Notes: a model not told the origin generated them from the sequence alone. DNA of 43,299 bases from an uncultured Clostridium sp. (GCA_947427205.1 CANEHB010000016.1:1-43299), one strand, 5' to 3'; shown: positions 1 through 8,211, numbered from the stretch's first letter. Made by a program: numbers and translations.

Positions 1-42
1 TGAAGTGAACCCACTTTAGTGGACATCAAAAAAAGAACCTAT
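1..42 (+). repeat. Left terminal inverted repeat of the IS
   Basis: Matches the reverse complement of 1172-1213 over about 42 bases with scattered mismatches; the shared inner part is AAAAAAGAACCTAT. It borders the transposase stop codon at 54. Confidence 0.85.
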
Positions 43-53
43 ATGGGACTACA

Positions 54-875
54 TTATTTTGTAGTCTCATATTTTTTATTTGATTTTAATCTAATTGTAT
101 TATAAAATAATAACCAATCTTTGACAATATCTATATATTGTTCTAAAGATGTGATATCATTATTATAGAGAGTTTCCTTTTTTAGAATACCATGGAAACT
201 TTCCATAGGTGAATCATCTATAGGAGTTCCTTTTCTGCTCATAGAAATTGTTATTCCATTTGATTCACAAATTTCTTTATATTGAAAAGATGTGTATTGG
301 AATCCTTGATCTGAATGTAAAATGACTCCTTGCACATTTTTTCTTTTTGCTATAGCCTCATTTAAGGTCTCTATAACAATATTTAAATCATTCTTATTAC
401 TTATTTTATATGCTACAATTTTTCTATCATATAAATCTAAGATTGTTGATAAATATGCTCTTTTACCATTTAGTATTAAATATGTTATATCTGTTGTCCA
501 AATTTTATTTGGAGCTTCTGTATTAAATTGTCTATTTACTAAATTTGGCTTTACATTTTTTTCGATTCGCTTATATGCCTGATTTTTAATTTTTCTTGTA
601 TATTTTGGTCTTAAATCATACTTCTTCATTATACGATGAACCTTTTTATGATTCATTATTAATCCCCATTTTTGGAGTAAGCCTTCCTCAATTCTTCTAT
701 ATCCATATGTACCTTTGGATTCATCAAATATTTCTTTTATTAAAAGATAATCAGAATAATCTTTATCTATAGTATTTCTATATTTATAATAGTTAGATTT
801 ACTAATGTCAAGAACATCAAATAAATCTTTTAAATCATATTTATTTTTAAAAGTATTAATGAACTCTAGTTTTTT
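54..875 (-). CDS. IS3-family transposase OrfB (DDE integrase), made by -1 frameshift
   Basis: Catalytic part of the transposase. The -1 frame is open from the slippery heptamer at 869-875 to the stop at 54, so it is read as an OrfAB fusion. The segment before the first internal ATG (656) encodes the usual HTH_21-type stretch ending in KGTYGYRRIEEGL. The integrase core has the DDE triad: D in WTTDITYL, D in VILHSDQGFQYTS, and E in DDSPMESFHGILKKE. Length and motif order are normal for the IS150/IS3 subgroups. Calling only the 200-residue piece from 656 would miss the N-terminal third. Confidence 0.9.
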   Translation of the reverse strand, partial: KKLEFINTFKNKYDLKDLFDVLDISKSNYYKYRNTIDKDYSDYLLIKEIFDESKGTYGYRRIEEGLLQKWGLIMNHKKVHRIMKKYDLRPKYTRKIKNQAYKRIEKNVKPNLVNRQFNTEAPNKIWTTDITYLILNGKRAYLSTILDLYDRKIVAYKISNKNDLNIVIETLNEAIAKRKNVQGVILHSDQGFQYTSFQYKEICESNGITISMSRKGTPIDDSPMESFHGILKKETLYNNDITSLEQYIDIVKDWLLFYNTIRLKSNKKYETTK

Positions 876-1141
876 TCTCGTTCTTTCTTGAGGAAGGCTA
901 GGTATTTTTTTAATATTTCATACCTTTTTTGATAATTAATTTCTAAGTTTTTAACTTTTTGATTATCTGTAGTTCCAATTGCTTTACACTTCCTAACCCA
1001 TGTTTCTACTGTTTTCCAACTCTCTATAAAGTATTTTTCAGCAATTTTCTTATAACCCAGATTAGAATTTAAATAATCTAAAACAACTTTTTCTCTAAAG
1101 TCGTTATCATATTCCATAAATTTTTGACCTTTTTTTGCCAT
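866..1141 (-). CDS. IS3-family transposase OrfA (HTH protein)
   Basis: First frame of the transposase, about 91 residues from the ATG at 1141, which has a GGAGG about 10 bases upstream; an upstream in-frame GTG lies inside the ribosome binding region and is less likely. The N-terminal half has the helix-turn-helix pattern typical of IS3 OrfA (FREKVVLDYL..GYKKIAEKYF..WKTVETWVRKC), which binds the terminal repeats. The C-terminal part is a lysine/glutamate-rich leucine-zipper-like segment. The frame stops at the TAG right after the heptamer A AAA AAC (869-875 on the complementary strand), a classic -1 slippery site that fuses OrfA to OrfB. Confidence 0.9.
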   Translation of the reverse strand: MAKKGQKFMEYDNDFREKVVLDYLNSNLGYKKIAEKYFIESWKTVETWVRKCKAIGTTDNQKVKNLEINYQKRYEILKKYLAFLKKEREKN

Positions 1142-1171
1142 AAAAAACACACCTCCATTTAGTATTTTAAC

Positions 1172-1213
1172 ATAGGTTCTTTTTTCTATGTCTACTAAAT
1201 GGGGTGCATTTCA
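1172..1213 (-). repeat. Right terminal inverted repeat of the IS
   Basis: Inverted copy of 1-42, ending in ...GGGTGCATTTCA at 1213. It lies just upstream of the transposase ribosome binding site and start. Confidence 0.85.
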
Positions 1214-1441
1214 TTTTATACTAATTCTTTTTTTGCTATAACAGATAAATTTACTAAAATGATATAATTTATTAAATGTTGTTGTTTTGTTTATTTTTAT
1301 AATTAAAATAATTTACAATATAGGTAAAAAATGATATAAGTATATGAGAATATAGAATCGTTTAAAGTCTTTATATTTTTATATTAAGTTTTATATGTGG
1401 TTTCTTTTTTGTTAAAATTTTACTAAAGGTAGGAGAATATT

Positions 1442-1960
1442 ATGAAATTATTTGAAGATGAAGTAAAAGATATGAAAGAACTTTCAAAAGTTCTAGAAAA
1501 TAATAATGAAATATCAAAAGAATATGAAGTAGCAGTTATTATATTTGTATTTGATAAAGAAAATAGAATAATTTTTCAAAGAAGAGGTCCAGGCTGTAGA
1601 GATGAAAGATTAAAATTAGAGATGATAGGTGGTAGAGTTAAAAATAGTGATATTGATTTTAAATCTGCATTAAATAGAGAAATTACAGAAGAAGTAGGAA
1701 TAGATGCAGATGTTGAAATAGAAGAGTTTATTATTTCAACTTATGCTAGAACTTTTGATAATAGATATAACAAAGAGCAAGACTGGATTTATATTGTTTA
1801 TAAAGGAAGTTTAAAAAGTGGAGAATTAAAAATAGCAGAACCAGAAAAATGCTTGGGATATGAAAGATATAAAATTGGTAAAGTTAATGAAAATGAATTA
1901 AGTAATGGTGCAAAAGAATTGTATAAAATCGTAAGTGAAAAATATAATTATTTAAAATAG
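1442..1960 (+). CDS. Nudix hydrolase with a slightly degenerate Nudix box
   Basis: A 172-residue protein with a Nudix fold. The helix half of the signature is intact (REITEEVGI, residues 79-87), which supplies the metal-binding glutamates. The loop half is unusual: GGRVKNSDIDFKSALN has one extra residue, and the first conserved Glu of GX5EX7REUXEEXGU is not in register. Family members hydrolyse nucleoside diphosphates linked to another group; the substrate cannot be read from sequence. The AGGTAGGAG ribosome binding site supports this ATG. It opens a co-directional run and is followed 16 bases later by a MazG-like gene, which suggests co-transcription. Confidence 0.85.
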   Translation: MKLFEDEVKDMKELSKVLENNNEISKEYEVAVIIFVFDKENRIIFQRRGPGCRDERLKLEMIGGRVKNSDIDFKSALNREITEEVGIDADVEIEEFIISTYARTFDNRYNKEQDWIYIVYKGSLKSGELKIAEPEKCLGYERYKIGKVNENELSNGAKELYKIVSEKYNYLK

Positions 1961-1976
1961 GAGATTTTAGGATAAT

Positions 1977-2288
1977 ATGGAAAAAGATTTAACTATAAAA
2001 AAAATGCAAGAATGTATAAGAAATATAGACCATAAGCATAATTCTAATGATAAATATATGTTAAAACTAATGGAAGAAGTAGGAGAACTTGCAGAAGTTA
2101 TAAGAAAAAATAAAAGAATGGACGATGAAAAAAATATTAAAGGAACAATAGAAGAGGAACTGTCTGATGTTCTTTATTATGTAGTTTGCTTAGCAAATAT
2201 AAATAATATAGATTTAGAAAAATGTATATATTTAAAAGAAAATTTGAATTGTCAAAAGTATAATAGAAAAAATATGTTTGAAGAATAG
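1977..2288 (+). CDS. MazG-like nucleotide pyrophosphohydrolase
   Basis: A 103-residue all-alpha NTP pyrophosphohydrolase of the MazG/dUTPase-like superfamily. The metal-binding signature is present: EEVGELAEVIRK near residues 32-43 (EExxE) and EEELSDVLYYV near 62-72 (ExxD). The C-terminal KENLNCQKYNRKN resembles the usual end of single-domain members. Such enzymes cleave (d)NTPs to NMP and PPi and are regarded as nucleotide-pool house-cleaning enzymes. It lies between two Nudix genes with short spacers, which fits a shared role. Confidence 0.85.
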   Translation: MEKDLTIKKMQECIRNIDHKHNSNDKYMLKLMEEVGELAEVIRKNKRMDDEKNIKGTIEEELSDVLYYVVCLANINNIDLEKCIYLKENLNCQKYNRKNMFEE

Positions 2289-2307
2289 TGTAATTTAGGA
2301 GCAAAAT

Positions 2308-2802
2308 ATGGAAATATGGGATTTATTAGATAGTGAAGGTAATAAAACAGGAAAAACAATGGAAAAAGGAATAAATATTCCAGAAGGATATTATCATTTA
2401 GGAGCAGATGTATGGATAATGAATTCTGAGAATAAAATATTAATTCAAAAAAGATCAAGCCAAAAGAAATTGTCTCCAAATGTATGGGGAATGACAGGAG
2501 GTTCTGTTATAAAAGGAGAAACAAGCCTTCAAACTATCAAAAGAGAATCTTTTGAAGAGCTTGGTATTAAATTAAATGTAGAAAATGCAAAATTAGTAAA
2601 TCATTATAGAACAGGAAATGTATGGCTAGACACATACTTTTTAAAACAAGATATAAATATAGAAGATATGGTTATACAAAAAGAAGAACTAAGTGAAGTT
2701 AAATGGGCAACATATGAAGAAATTGAAAAGATATACCAAAATGGCAATTTTATAAAAGATAGATGGGAATATATAAGAGATATAATTCTAGAAAATTTAT
2801 AA
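2308..2802 (+). CDS. Nudix hydrolase (IPP-isomerase-like/YfcD-type)
   Basis: A 164-residue Nudix protein with a canonical box at about 65-87: G SVIKG E TSLQTIK RE SFEELGI. The N-terminal MEIWDLLDSEGNKTG and the PNVWGMTGG stretch resemble the Nudix subgroup related to isopentenyl-diphosphate isomerase, most of which are hydrolases of unknown substrate. It follows the MazG-like gene by 19 bases and precedes the MFS gene by 16, so it is probably in the same operon. An isomerase function is not supported, because the isomerase-specific catalytic Cys context is not obvious. Confidence 0.85.
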   Translation: MEIWDLLDSEGNKTGKTMEKGINIPEGYYHLGADVWIMNSENKILIQKRSSQKKLSPNVWGMTGGSVIKGETSLQTIKRESFEELGIKLNVENAKLVNHYRTGNVWLDTYFLKQDINIEDMVIQKEELSEVKWATYEEIEKIYQNGNFIKDRWEYIRDIILENL

Positions 2803-2818
2803 TACAAAGGAAACAAAG

Positions 2819-4120
2819 ATGGAAAAAGTAAAAGAAATAAACAAGATAAGAAGAAATAATGCAAAAATATATCCAATATATAAAATGTTTTCTTGGGATC
2901 TACTATTTTTCTATTCAATAGAATTTTTATTTTATACGATTACTAAGAAATTAACAGTTACAGAAGTATTGGTAATAAATGGATTTTATTTATTGTTTAG
3001 AATTTTAATGCAAATACCAGCAGTTGTAATTACAGATTTTTTAGGAAAGAAGAAGAGTATAGTGCTAGGAAATATATTACTCTTTGCTTATATTATGATT
3101 CTTATATTATTTCCTGGAGCAATAAGTGTTATAATTGCAGATCTAATGTTTTCTCTAGGATACAATTTGAAGACTATTGCAGAATCTAATTTACTATATG
3201 ATTCAGTTGCTACGAGAGGTGGAGAAGGATTATATTCAAAATTAGAAGCAAAAGGAGGAAGTTGGTATTATATATTAGATGGAATTGCATCGTTGATTGC
3301 AGGATACTTATTTGTAATAAATAATTATATACCAATGATAATATGTGCTGGATTTATACTTATATCAACAATATTATCTTTTAAATTTAAAGATATATAT
3401 AAGGTAGAAAATAAAGAGGATAGAAAAGTAAGTAAAGTATTAAAGGAATACAAAGAAGATTTAAAAACTTCTTTTAAATTTATTTTAAATTCTAAGAGAA
3501 TGAAGGCATATATATTATTTCAAGTAGTAATTTATGGTTTAATAGAAATTATAGATACATATAATGGAGATTTACTTATAAGTGTTGGAATACCTGAAGA
3601 ACAATTCTCAATGATTTTTGCAATACTTACTTTAATTGGTGGTATTTCTATTTCACTAAAAAGACCAATTGAGAGAAATTTTAAAAATAGAACTCTATCT
3701 TTAATATCATTAACATATATTGGAGCATGCATAGTAATTGGAGTAGTTTCAAGTTATTATAAAAGTAGTATAGTAATACCAATAATATTAATAATGTATG
3801 CACTTCAAAAAATATCAACATCAATTTGGTATATATTAGAAGTTAAATATTTGAAGAATTTTACTCGAGAAGAAACAAGAAATAAAATAACATTTACATA
3901 TGAATTTATTGGAGGAATATCAGCTAGTATTTGTTCAATTTTAGGTGGACTATTATTAAAAATCGTTGATGTAGAAAATGCTTTTTTATTAGTAGGGCTA
4001 GCATTTTTGGCTATAATGATTGCAGTTTTAGATTATATGAGAACAAGATTTGGATTAAAACCAAGTCAATATGCAAAAGAAGATATAGAAATTGAGATTA
4101 AAGAAAAAGTAGAAAGATAA
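2819..4120 (+). CDS. MFS-type transporter
   Basis: A 433-residue integral membrane protein with about 12 hydrophobic segments and a central basic cytoplasmic loop around residues 195-220 (FKFKDIYKVENKEDRKVSK), the layout of major facilitator transporters. The first inter-helix loop has a relaxed motif-A (TDFLGKKKSIVLG). The substrate is unknown. It starts 16 bases after the Nudix stop and ends one base before the APH-like kinase gene, so transporter and kinase are probably co-expressed; transport coupled to phosphorylation, or drug resistance, is possible but inferred only from position. Confidence 0.8.
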   Translation: MEKVKEINKIRRNNAKIYPIYKMFSWDLLFFYSIEFLFYTITKKLTVTEVLVINGFYLLFRILMQIPAVVITDFLGKKKSIVLGNILLFAYIMILILFPGAISVIIADLMFSLGYNLKTIAESNLLYDSVATRGGEGLYSKLEAKGGSWYYILDGIASLIAGYLFVINNYIPMIICAGFILISTILSFKFKDIYKVENKEDRKVSKVLKEYKEDLKTSFKFILNSKRMKAYILFQVVIYGLIEIIDTYNGDLLISVGIPEEQFSMIFAILTLIGGISISLKRPIERNFKNRTLSLISLTYIGACIVIGVVSSYYKSSIVIPIILIMYALQKISTSIWYILEVKYLKNFTREETRNKITFTYEFIGGISASICSILGGLLLKIVDVENAFLLVGLAFLAIMIAVLDYMRTRFGLKPSQYAKEDIEIEIKEKVER

Positions 4121-4121
4121 G

Positions 4122-4973
4122 ATGATGGAAGATAATATTCAAAAAGTAATAAAAGAATATGAAATTAATAAAAATAATATTAAAGAGTATAACTCGTATA
4201 TAAATCATGTAAGGCAATATGATAATTATATTTTTAAAGAAGTTATAGATTTAGAAAAATTTGAAAATGAAACAAAGTGGCTAAAAAAATTGATGGAATT
4301 TGAATTCCCTTCTCCTAAATTTGTATATGCATATGATAATAAAACAATAATTATGGAGAAGATAGATGGAAATCCAATAAAAGATGATGAAGCAAAAGAA
4401 CATTTATATAATATTGGGAAATTAATAGCAAGTCTTCATAATCTTCCAGTAGAACACAATAAATTTTGGGATAAAACTATATACTCTTTATATGGAGAAT
4501 TAAAAGATGAAGTAAAGAATGTTATGGATAAAGATATTTTTGAAAAATCCACTACTTTTTTAGTAAAAGAAATAGCAAATTTAAAGAAGTGTAAAACTGC
4601 TATTATTCATAGAGATGTTAGGCCAGAAAATGTAATGTATTCTAACGGAAAATATTATTTAATTGATTTAGAAAGCTTATGTATAGGCGATATTGAATAT
4701 GACTTTACAAGGATGTTTAATTTATTTAATGAAAAAGAAATGTATACATATGAAGACTTCAAAAACTTTATTGATGGATATAAAAGTATTAATGAATTAG
4801 AACTTTCAGCAGATAAATGGCAACTATATAATAAAGTATATTCTTTTAGGATATACTCGAAGATGCTTCTTGGAAAAATAAATAGAGACGAAAGATATAT
4901 GAAATATTTAGAAAATGTTTTAATGTCAGAAGATGACAAAATAACTAAGTGGATAAAAAGATATAATAATTAG
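4122..4973 (+). CDS. Aminoglycoside-phosphotransferase-like (APH/ChoK) kinase
   Basis: A 283-residue protein with the protein-kinase-like fold of the APH family. The catalytic loop is IIHRDVRPENVMY (about 161-173; H163, D165, N170) and the metal-binding aspartate is D182 in LIDLESL; the following IEYDFTRM fits the family. The N-terminal lobe has a weak hinge (TIIMEKIDGNPI). Family members phosphorylate aminoglycosides, choline, homoserine, sugars or other small molecules. It starts directly after the MFS stop (ATG at 4122 or 4125), which indicates translational coupling. No substrate is assigned. Confidence 0.8.
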   Translation: MMEDNIQKVIKEYEINKNNIKEYNSYINHVRQYDNYIFKEVIDLEKFENETKWLKKLMEFEFPSPKFVYAYDNKTIIMEKIDGNPIKDDEAKEHLYNIGKLIASLHNLPVEHNKFWDKTIYSLYGELKDEVKNVMDKDIFEKSTTFLVKEIANLKKCKTAIIHRDVRPENVMYSNGKYYLIDLESLCIGDIEYDFTRMFNLFNEKEMYTYEDFKNFIDGYKSINELELSADKWQLYNKVYSFRIYSKMLLGKINRDERYMKYLENVLMSEDDKITKWIKRYNN

Positions 4974-5067
4974 AAAGAAAATATAAATTAAAAATAAATA
5001 GATTGTTTATGAGTAAGAAATATGGTAGAATCTTAGCTATAGAAAATTAAATTATTGGTAAAGAAAT

Positions 5068-5196
5068 ATGAGAAAAATAACTATTGAAATGGAATGTTGA
5101 ATAAATGGATTAATAGCGACTGAAGATGGAAATGAAGATTTCTTATCATTTAGAGATTGGGAAATAATGTTAGAACTTTTAAAAGATATAGAATAA
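5068..5196 (+). pseudogene. Remnant of a DHFR/RibD-C-like reductase, with an in-frame TGA
   Basis: Reading from the ATG at 5068 gives MRKITIEMEC, a TGA, then INGLIATEDGNEDFLSF and a short tail ending in TAA at 5194-5196. The pattern (basic start, beta strand, [S/I]-x-G-x-I-A-T-x-D-G) is the N-terminus of the dihydrofolate-reductase-like RibD C-terminal-domain family, whose members are about 170-190 residues. Only about 42 codons remain and one is a stop, so this is a decayed fragment. TGA is an ordinary stop in this genome, so readthrough is not expected. Confidence 0.55.
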
Positions 5197-5221
5197 TATA
5201 AAATGAAAGGAAGAAAAAAGT

Positions 5222-5422
5222 ATGGAATGGAAATGTATAAAATGTGAAAATACAGAGTATGAAAAAGATCAGTTTCAAGCAACAGGAGGTAATTTTTCAA
5301 AGCTATTTGATATTCAAAACAAAAAGTTTTTTACAGTAAGTTGTACAAAATGTGGATATACTGAACTTTATAAAACACAAACAGATGCTGGAATGAACAT
5401 ATTAGATTTTTTTATGAATTAA
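5222..5422 (+). CDS. Small zinc-ribbon protein (DUF2082-like)
   Basis: A 66-residue protein with two CxxC knuckles: WKCIKCENTEYE at the start and SCTKCGYTELYK near residue 41. The order CxxCG-like, GGNFSKLFDIQNKKF, CxxCGYTE matches the small nucleic-acid-binding Zn-ribbon family DUF2082. Its target is unknown. A ribosome binding site (GGAAG) precedes the ATG and an intrinsic terminator follows, so it may close the first transcript. Confidence 0.8.
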   Translation: MEWKCIKCENTEYEKDQFQATGGNFSKLFDIQNKKFFTVSCTKCGYTELYKTQTDAGMNILDFFMN

Positions 5423-5433
5423 TATTTATGAGG

Positions 5434-5467
5434 CAACAAGATTAAATCTTGTTGTTTATTTTTTTAT
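5434..5467 (+). terminator. Intrinsic terminator after the Zn-ribbon gene
   Basis: Perfect 9-bp stem CAACAAGAT / ATCTTGTTG with loop TAA (5434-5454), followed by a T-rich tail (5455-5467). Confidence 0.85.
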
Positions 5468-5512
5468 ATTTTTATGATAAAATCTAAACAGATTTATAAA
5501 ATAGAGGTTAAA

Positions 5513-5842
5513 ATGAATAAAAAAGAAGTAGTAGAATATTGTTTATCTTTACCTAATACATTTGAAGATCATCCTTTTAAAGAAGATAATATTTCATTAG
5601 TAATGAAACATAGTAAAAATAAAAAATGGTTTGGACTTATTATGGAAGTAAAAGGGAAAATATACTTAAATGTTAAAACTAATCCAGAATATTCAGAGCT
5701 TTTAAGAAATGCTTATGAATACATAATTCCAGCATATCATATGAATAAAGAACATTGGAATACAATTATTTTAGGTGATAATATTGATGAAAGCATAGTA
5801 AAAGAATTAATAGATCAAAGTTATGAATTGACTAAAAAATAG
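5513..5842 (+). CDS. MmcQ/YjbR-family protein
   Basis: A protein of about 109 residues, from the ATG at 5513, with the CyaY-like fold of the MmcQ/YjbR family: N-terminal EVVEYCLSLPNTFEDHPFK, central KIYLNVKTNPEYSELLR, and the typical HMNKEHWNTIILG near the end. Some members bind DNA; the physiological role is unknown. A start at 5474 is open but lies in a likely promoter -10 region (TATGATAAAAT-like), whereas 5513 has a GAGGT seven bases upstream. It follows a terminator and probably starts a new transcript. Confidence 0.8.
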   Translation: MNKKEVVEYCLSLPNTFEDHPFKEDNISLVMKHSKNKKWFGLIMEVKGKIYLNVKTNPEYSELLRNAYEYIIPAYHMNKEHWNTIILGDNIDESIVKELIDQSYELTKK

Positions 5843-5881
5843 AAATTTATATGAATTTATAAAATTCAGTTAGGAGATAAG

Positions 5882-6412
5882 ATGAAAATTGTAGCACAGA
5901 TATTGGGTTTACTTGCTATTATAAGTTATGCAATATCACCACATGCTAAAACAAAAAGAAGAGTATTAGTATTTCATTTAATTTCAAGTATATTATATGC
6001 ATTGCAATATTTTTTATTAAATGCTTTTTCAGCAGTAATAACAAATACAGTAGGGGCAGCTAAATGTTATATATTTTATTTATATGAGAAAAAAGAGAAG
6101 GAAATACCTAAAAGCTTATTTTGGATTTTTATGCTAATAATATTAGCATTGGGAATATTTACATATAATAATATTTATAGTTTAATTCCAATTTTAGCAT
6201 CTGTGCTTTCTTTATATTCAGTATGGCAAGATAATTTAAAAGTACTTAGAATAATAATTATAATTAGTTCTAGTTCTTGGATTTTTTATAATCTTATAGT
6301 AGGAGCTTACATTGGAGTAATTGGAAATATATTTCAATTAGTTTCAGCAATTATTGCAATAGTTAGATTTGATATATTAAAGGAGAAACAAGATGAAGAC
6401 ATTAAAGTTTAG
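5882..6412 (+). CDS. YgjV-like inner membrane protein (copy 1)
   Basis: A 176-residue membrane protein with six or so hydrophobic helices. The ILGLLAIISYAISPHAKTKR start and the later YSVWQDN motif are typical of the YgjV (Imp-YgjV) family of unknown function. Its last 20 bases overlap the next gene (ATG at 6393), so translation is probably coupled. A clear paralogue is at 16633-17175, with the same architecture (YSKNRKTV...YTFSVWQKK). Confidence 0.75.
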   Translation: MKIVAQILGLLAIISYAISPHAKTKRRVLVFHLISSILYALQYFLLNAFSAVITNTVGAAKCYIFYLYEKKEKEIPKSLFWIFMLIILALGIFTYNNIYSLIPILASVLSLYSVWQDNLKVLRIIIIISSSSWIFYNLIVGAYIGVIGNIFQLVSAIIAIVRFDILKEKQDEDIKV

Positions 6413-6725
6413 AAAAAATTTAAGTGAACTTATATTAAAAAATGAAAAAACTACTACATGGAGAATTTTTGATGATAAAGATATTCAGATAGATGATATA
6501 ATAGAATTCCTAGTTTGGGAAACAAAAGAACAATTTGCTGTTGCAAGAATTATAGATGTTGTAGAAAAAAGCTTTAAAGAATTAGATGAAAAAGATTTAG
6601 ATGGACATGAAAAATTTAATTCTAAAGAAGAAATGTATGCAACTTATACTACATATTACAATAAAACAGTAGATGAAAATACAATTGTAAAAATAATAAA
6701 ATTTGAATTAATAGAAAAGAGATAA
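6393..6725 (+). CDS. ASCH-domain protein (1)
   Basis: A 110-residue protein. The start TLKFRKNLSELILKNEKTTTWRIFDDKD, with a beta-rich middle (DDIIEFLVWETKEQFAVARIIDV), is the pattern of ASCH domains, an RNA-binding fold related to PUA and linked to RNA metabolism; one studied family member is an amidohydrolase. The AAGGAG before the ATG lies inside the preceding membrane gene. A second ASCH gene follows three bases later. Substrate or RNA target is unknown. Confidence 0.75.
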   Translation: MKTLKFRKNLSELILKNEKTTTWRIFDDKDIQIDDIIEFLVWETKEQFAVARIIDVVEKSFKELDEKDLDGHEKFNSKEEMYATYTTYYNKTVDENTIVKIIKFELIEKR

Positions 6726-6728
6726 TAA

Positions 6729-7121
6729 ATGAAAGCGATAACTATAAAACAGCCTTATGCAAGTTTAATTGCAAATGGATATAAAGAATATGAATTCAGA
6801 ACATGGAAAACTAAATATAGAGGAGAAGTTCTAATTCATGCTGGAAAATCAATAGATAAAAAAGCAATGAAAAAATTTGAAAAACTGAATTTGGAATATC
6901 CGATAGGTTGTATTATAGCAAAAGCCAAAATAGCTGATTGCATTAAAGTTGATGATGATTTTAGAAAAGAAGTAGTGCCTAAAAATCCAGAAGTATATAG
7001 TGGGCTTGTAACTAAAACTAATTGGGAAGGATATGCATTTAAAATAGACAGTGTTGAAAAAATAGAACCTATAGAAACAAATGGAAAATTAAGTTTTTGG
7101 GAATATGATTATAAGAAGTAA
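6729..7121 (+). CDS. ASCH-domain protein (2)
   Basis: A 130-residue ASCH protein with the classic opening MKAITIKQPYASLIANGYKEYEFRTW, then KYRGEVLIHAGK and GCIIAKAKIADC. The QPYA..I..G.K..E.R motif supplies the lysine and glutamate that line the ASCH pocket. It is a different subgroup from the preceding ASCH gene, so the pair is not a simple recent duplication. Its function is probably RNA or modified-nucleoside binding, which is inference. Confidence 0.85.
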   Translation: MKAITIKQPYASLIANGYKEYEFRTWKTKYRGEVLIHAGKSIDKKAMKKFEKLNLEYPIGCIIAKAKIADCIKVDDDFRKEVVPKNPEVYSGLVTKTNWEGYAFKIDSVEKIEPIETNGKLSFWEYDYKK

Positions 7122-7133
7122 AGGAGAAATCAA

Positions 7134-7436
7134 ATGAAAATAATAACTATTTGTGGAAGTTTAAAATTTAAAGAAGAAATGATAAAAATTTCTGAAGAAA
7201 TGGAATTGAAAGGAAATTGTGTATTACCTGTGATTTATCCTACAAAAGCTGATAAAGATGCATACACAGAAGAGGAACATCAAATGCTTGATAAAATGCA
7301 CAAAGAAAAAATAAAGTTATCTGATGCAATACTAGTTGTTGATGTAAATGGATATATAGGAAGTAGTACTAAAAGTGAAATTGAATTTGCAAAAGAACTT
7401 GGAAAAGAAATTATATATTATCATGATTTAGTATAA
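7134..7436 (+). CDS. Nucleoside 2-deoxyribosyltransferase-like protein
   Basis: A 100-residue Rossmann-like protein. MKIITICGSLKFKEEM, then MHKEKIKLSDAILVVDVNGYIGSSTKSEIEFAKELGKEI: the GS...KI..SD..LVV....Y.G..T..EI.FA pattern is that of small nucleoside 2-deoxyribosyltransferase-like/SLOG-related proteins, where the EI/E residue is the catalytic nucleophile region. Length is at the short end. In context with RdgB, MazG and Nudix genes it probably acts on nucleosides or nucleotides. GGAG is present before the ATG. Confidence 0.65.
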   Translation: MKIITICGSLKFKEEMIKISEEMELKGNCVLPVIYPTKADKDAYTEEEHQMLDKMHKEKIKLSDAILVVDVNGYIGSSTKSEIEFAKELGKEIIYYHDLV

Positions 7437-7455
7437 AAAAGTAAATGGAGATAGT

Positions 7456-8199
7456 ATGGAAAAAGCAATATTAGAAAAAGTAGATAAATTAGTTGATATG
7501 TACAAAAAAGGATTATTAGGTGGAGAGGTAATGCCAGAAGATAGTAATCCTCATTTTGCCAAAGAGTCAAAAGAAAATTATAATTACTTTACATTGCCTA
7601 TGGCACTTAATTATCAAAGAAATTCTTATAAATTATGGGAAAGTGCAAATTCTACTTGGGAAGATGAAGATACTAAATTTATATTTGATACTGAAAAAGT
7701 AGGAGCATCTGGCTTTGAGCAAATACAAAAAGCTTTAACTAAGTATAAAATAGCACTACAACAAAATAAACAAACAGAAATATGGATAAAATTATGTAAC
7801 ACTATAAATGAATTGCTTGATGGAGATATAAGAAATCTATTTAAGATAAATGATTATGATATTGAAAAAATAAAAAATTATATCCAAAAAGAAAATAAAT
7901 CTAAGTTCCCATATTTATCTGGAAATAAAATATGTAATTATTGGTTATATGTTTTATATCAATATACAGATATAAAATTTAAAAACATAGAAAAGTTAAC
8001 TGTTGCACCAGATACCCATGTAGTAAAAGCAAGTTATAGATTAAGAGTTATAACAGAAAAAGAATTGAACTCTAGTAATGTTCAATTAATTGTAATTGAT
8101 AGATGGAATGAAATATTAAAAAATACGAAATATAATCCTATAGATATACATACACCAATGTGGCTTTGGAGTAGAAATGGATTTATAGATTTAAAATAA
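7456..8199 (+). CDS. Possible HhH-GPD-like DNA glycosylase, otherwise uncharacterised
   Basis: A 247-residue protein that I cannot name with certainty. Residues 153-165 (YLSGNKICNYWLY) resemble the helix-hairpin-helix of EndoIII-type glycosylases (LPGVGxKTAxxxL), with K158 where the catalytic lysine would be. Residues 185-197 (PDTHVVKASYRLR) resemble the VDTHVxRVxxRL segment carrying the catalytic aspartate, here D186. The N-terminal half (FTLPMALNYQRNSYKLWESA) and the end (PMWLWSRNGF) look conserved but are unknown to me. A base-excision role would fit the neighbours, but the fold call is inference from two short motifs. Confidence 0.5.
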   Translation: MEKAILEKVDKLVDMYKKGLLGGEVMPEDSNPHFAKESKENYNYFTLPMALNYQRNSYKLWESANSTWEDEDTKFIFDTEKVGASGFEQIQKALTKYKIALQQNKQTEIWIKLCNTINELLDGDIRNLFKINDYDIEKIKNYIQKENKSKFPYLSGNKICNYWLYVLYQYTDIKFKNIEKLTVAPDTHVVKASYRLRVITEKELNSSNVQLIVIDRWNEILKNTKYNPIDIHTPMWLWSRNGFIDLK

Positions 8200-8211
8200 C
8201 AGGAGGAAATT

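Larger units (their letters stand above)
1..1213 (-). mobile_element. Complete IS3-family insertion sequence
   Basis: A full IS3-type element: two overlapping transposase frames on the minus strand between imperfect terminal inverted repeats of about 42 bp (1-42 and 1172-1213). The tips read TGAAGTGAACCC on the left and, inverted, TGAAATGCACCCC on the right, with the TG...CA termini usual for the family. The tip is the first base of the window, so the target duplication cannot be checked. There is no internal stop or deletion, so the element is probably active or recently so. Confidence 0.9.

Noticed and set aside
5098..5100. In-frame TGA in the reductase-like fragment as a sign that TGA codes for Trp or Sec
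   Set aside because: TGG is used for Trp throughout, real genes end in TGA (13285, 23154), and the fragment is only about 42 codons, so decay is simpler.
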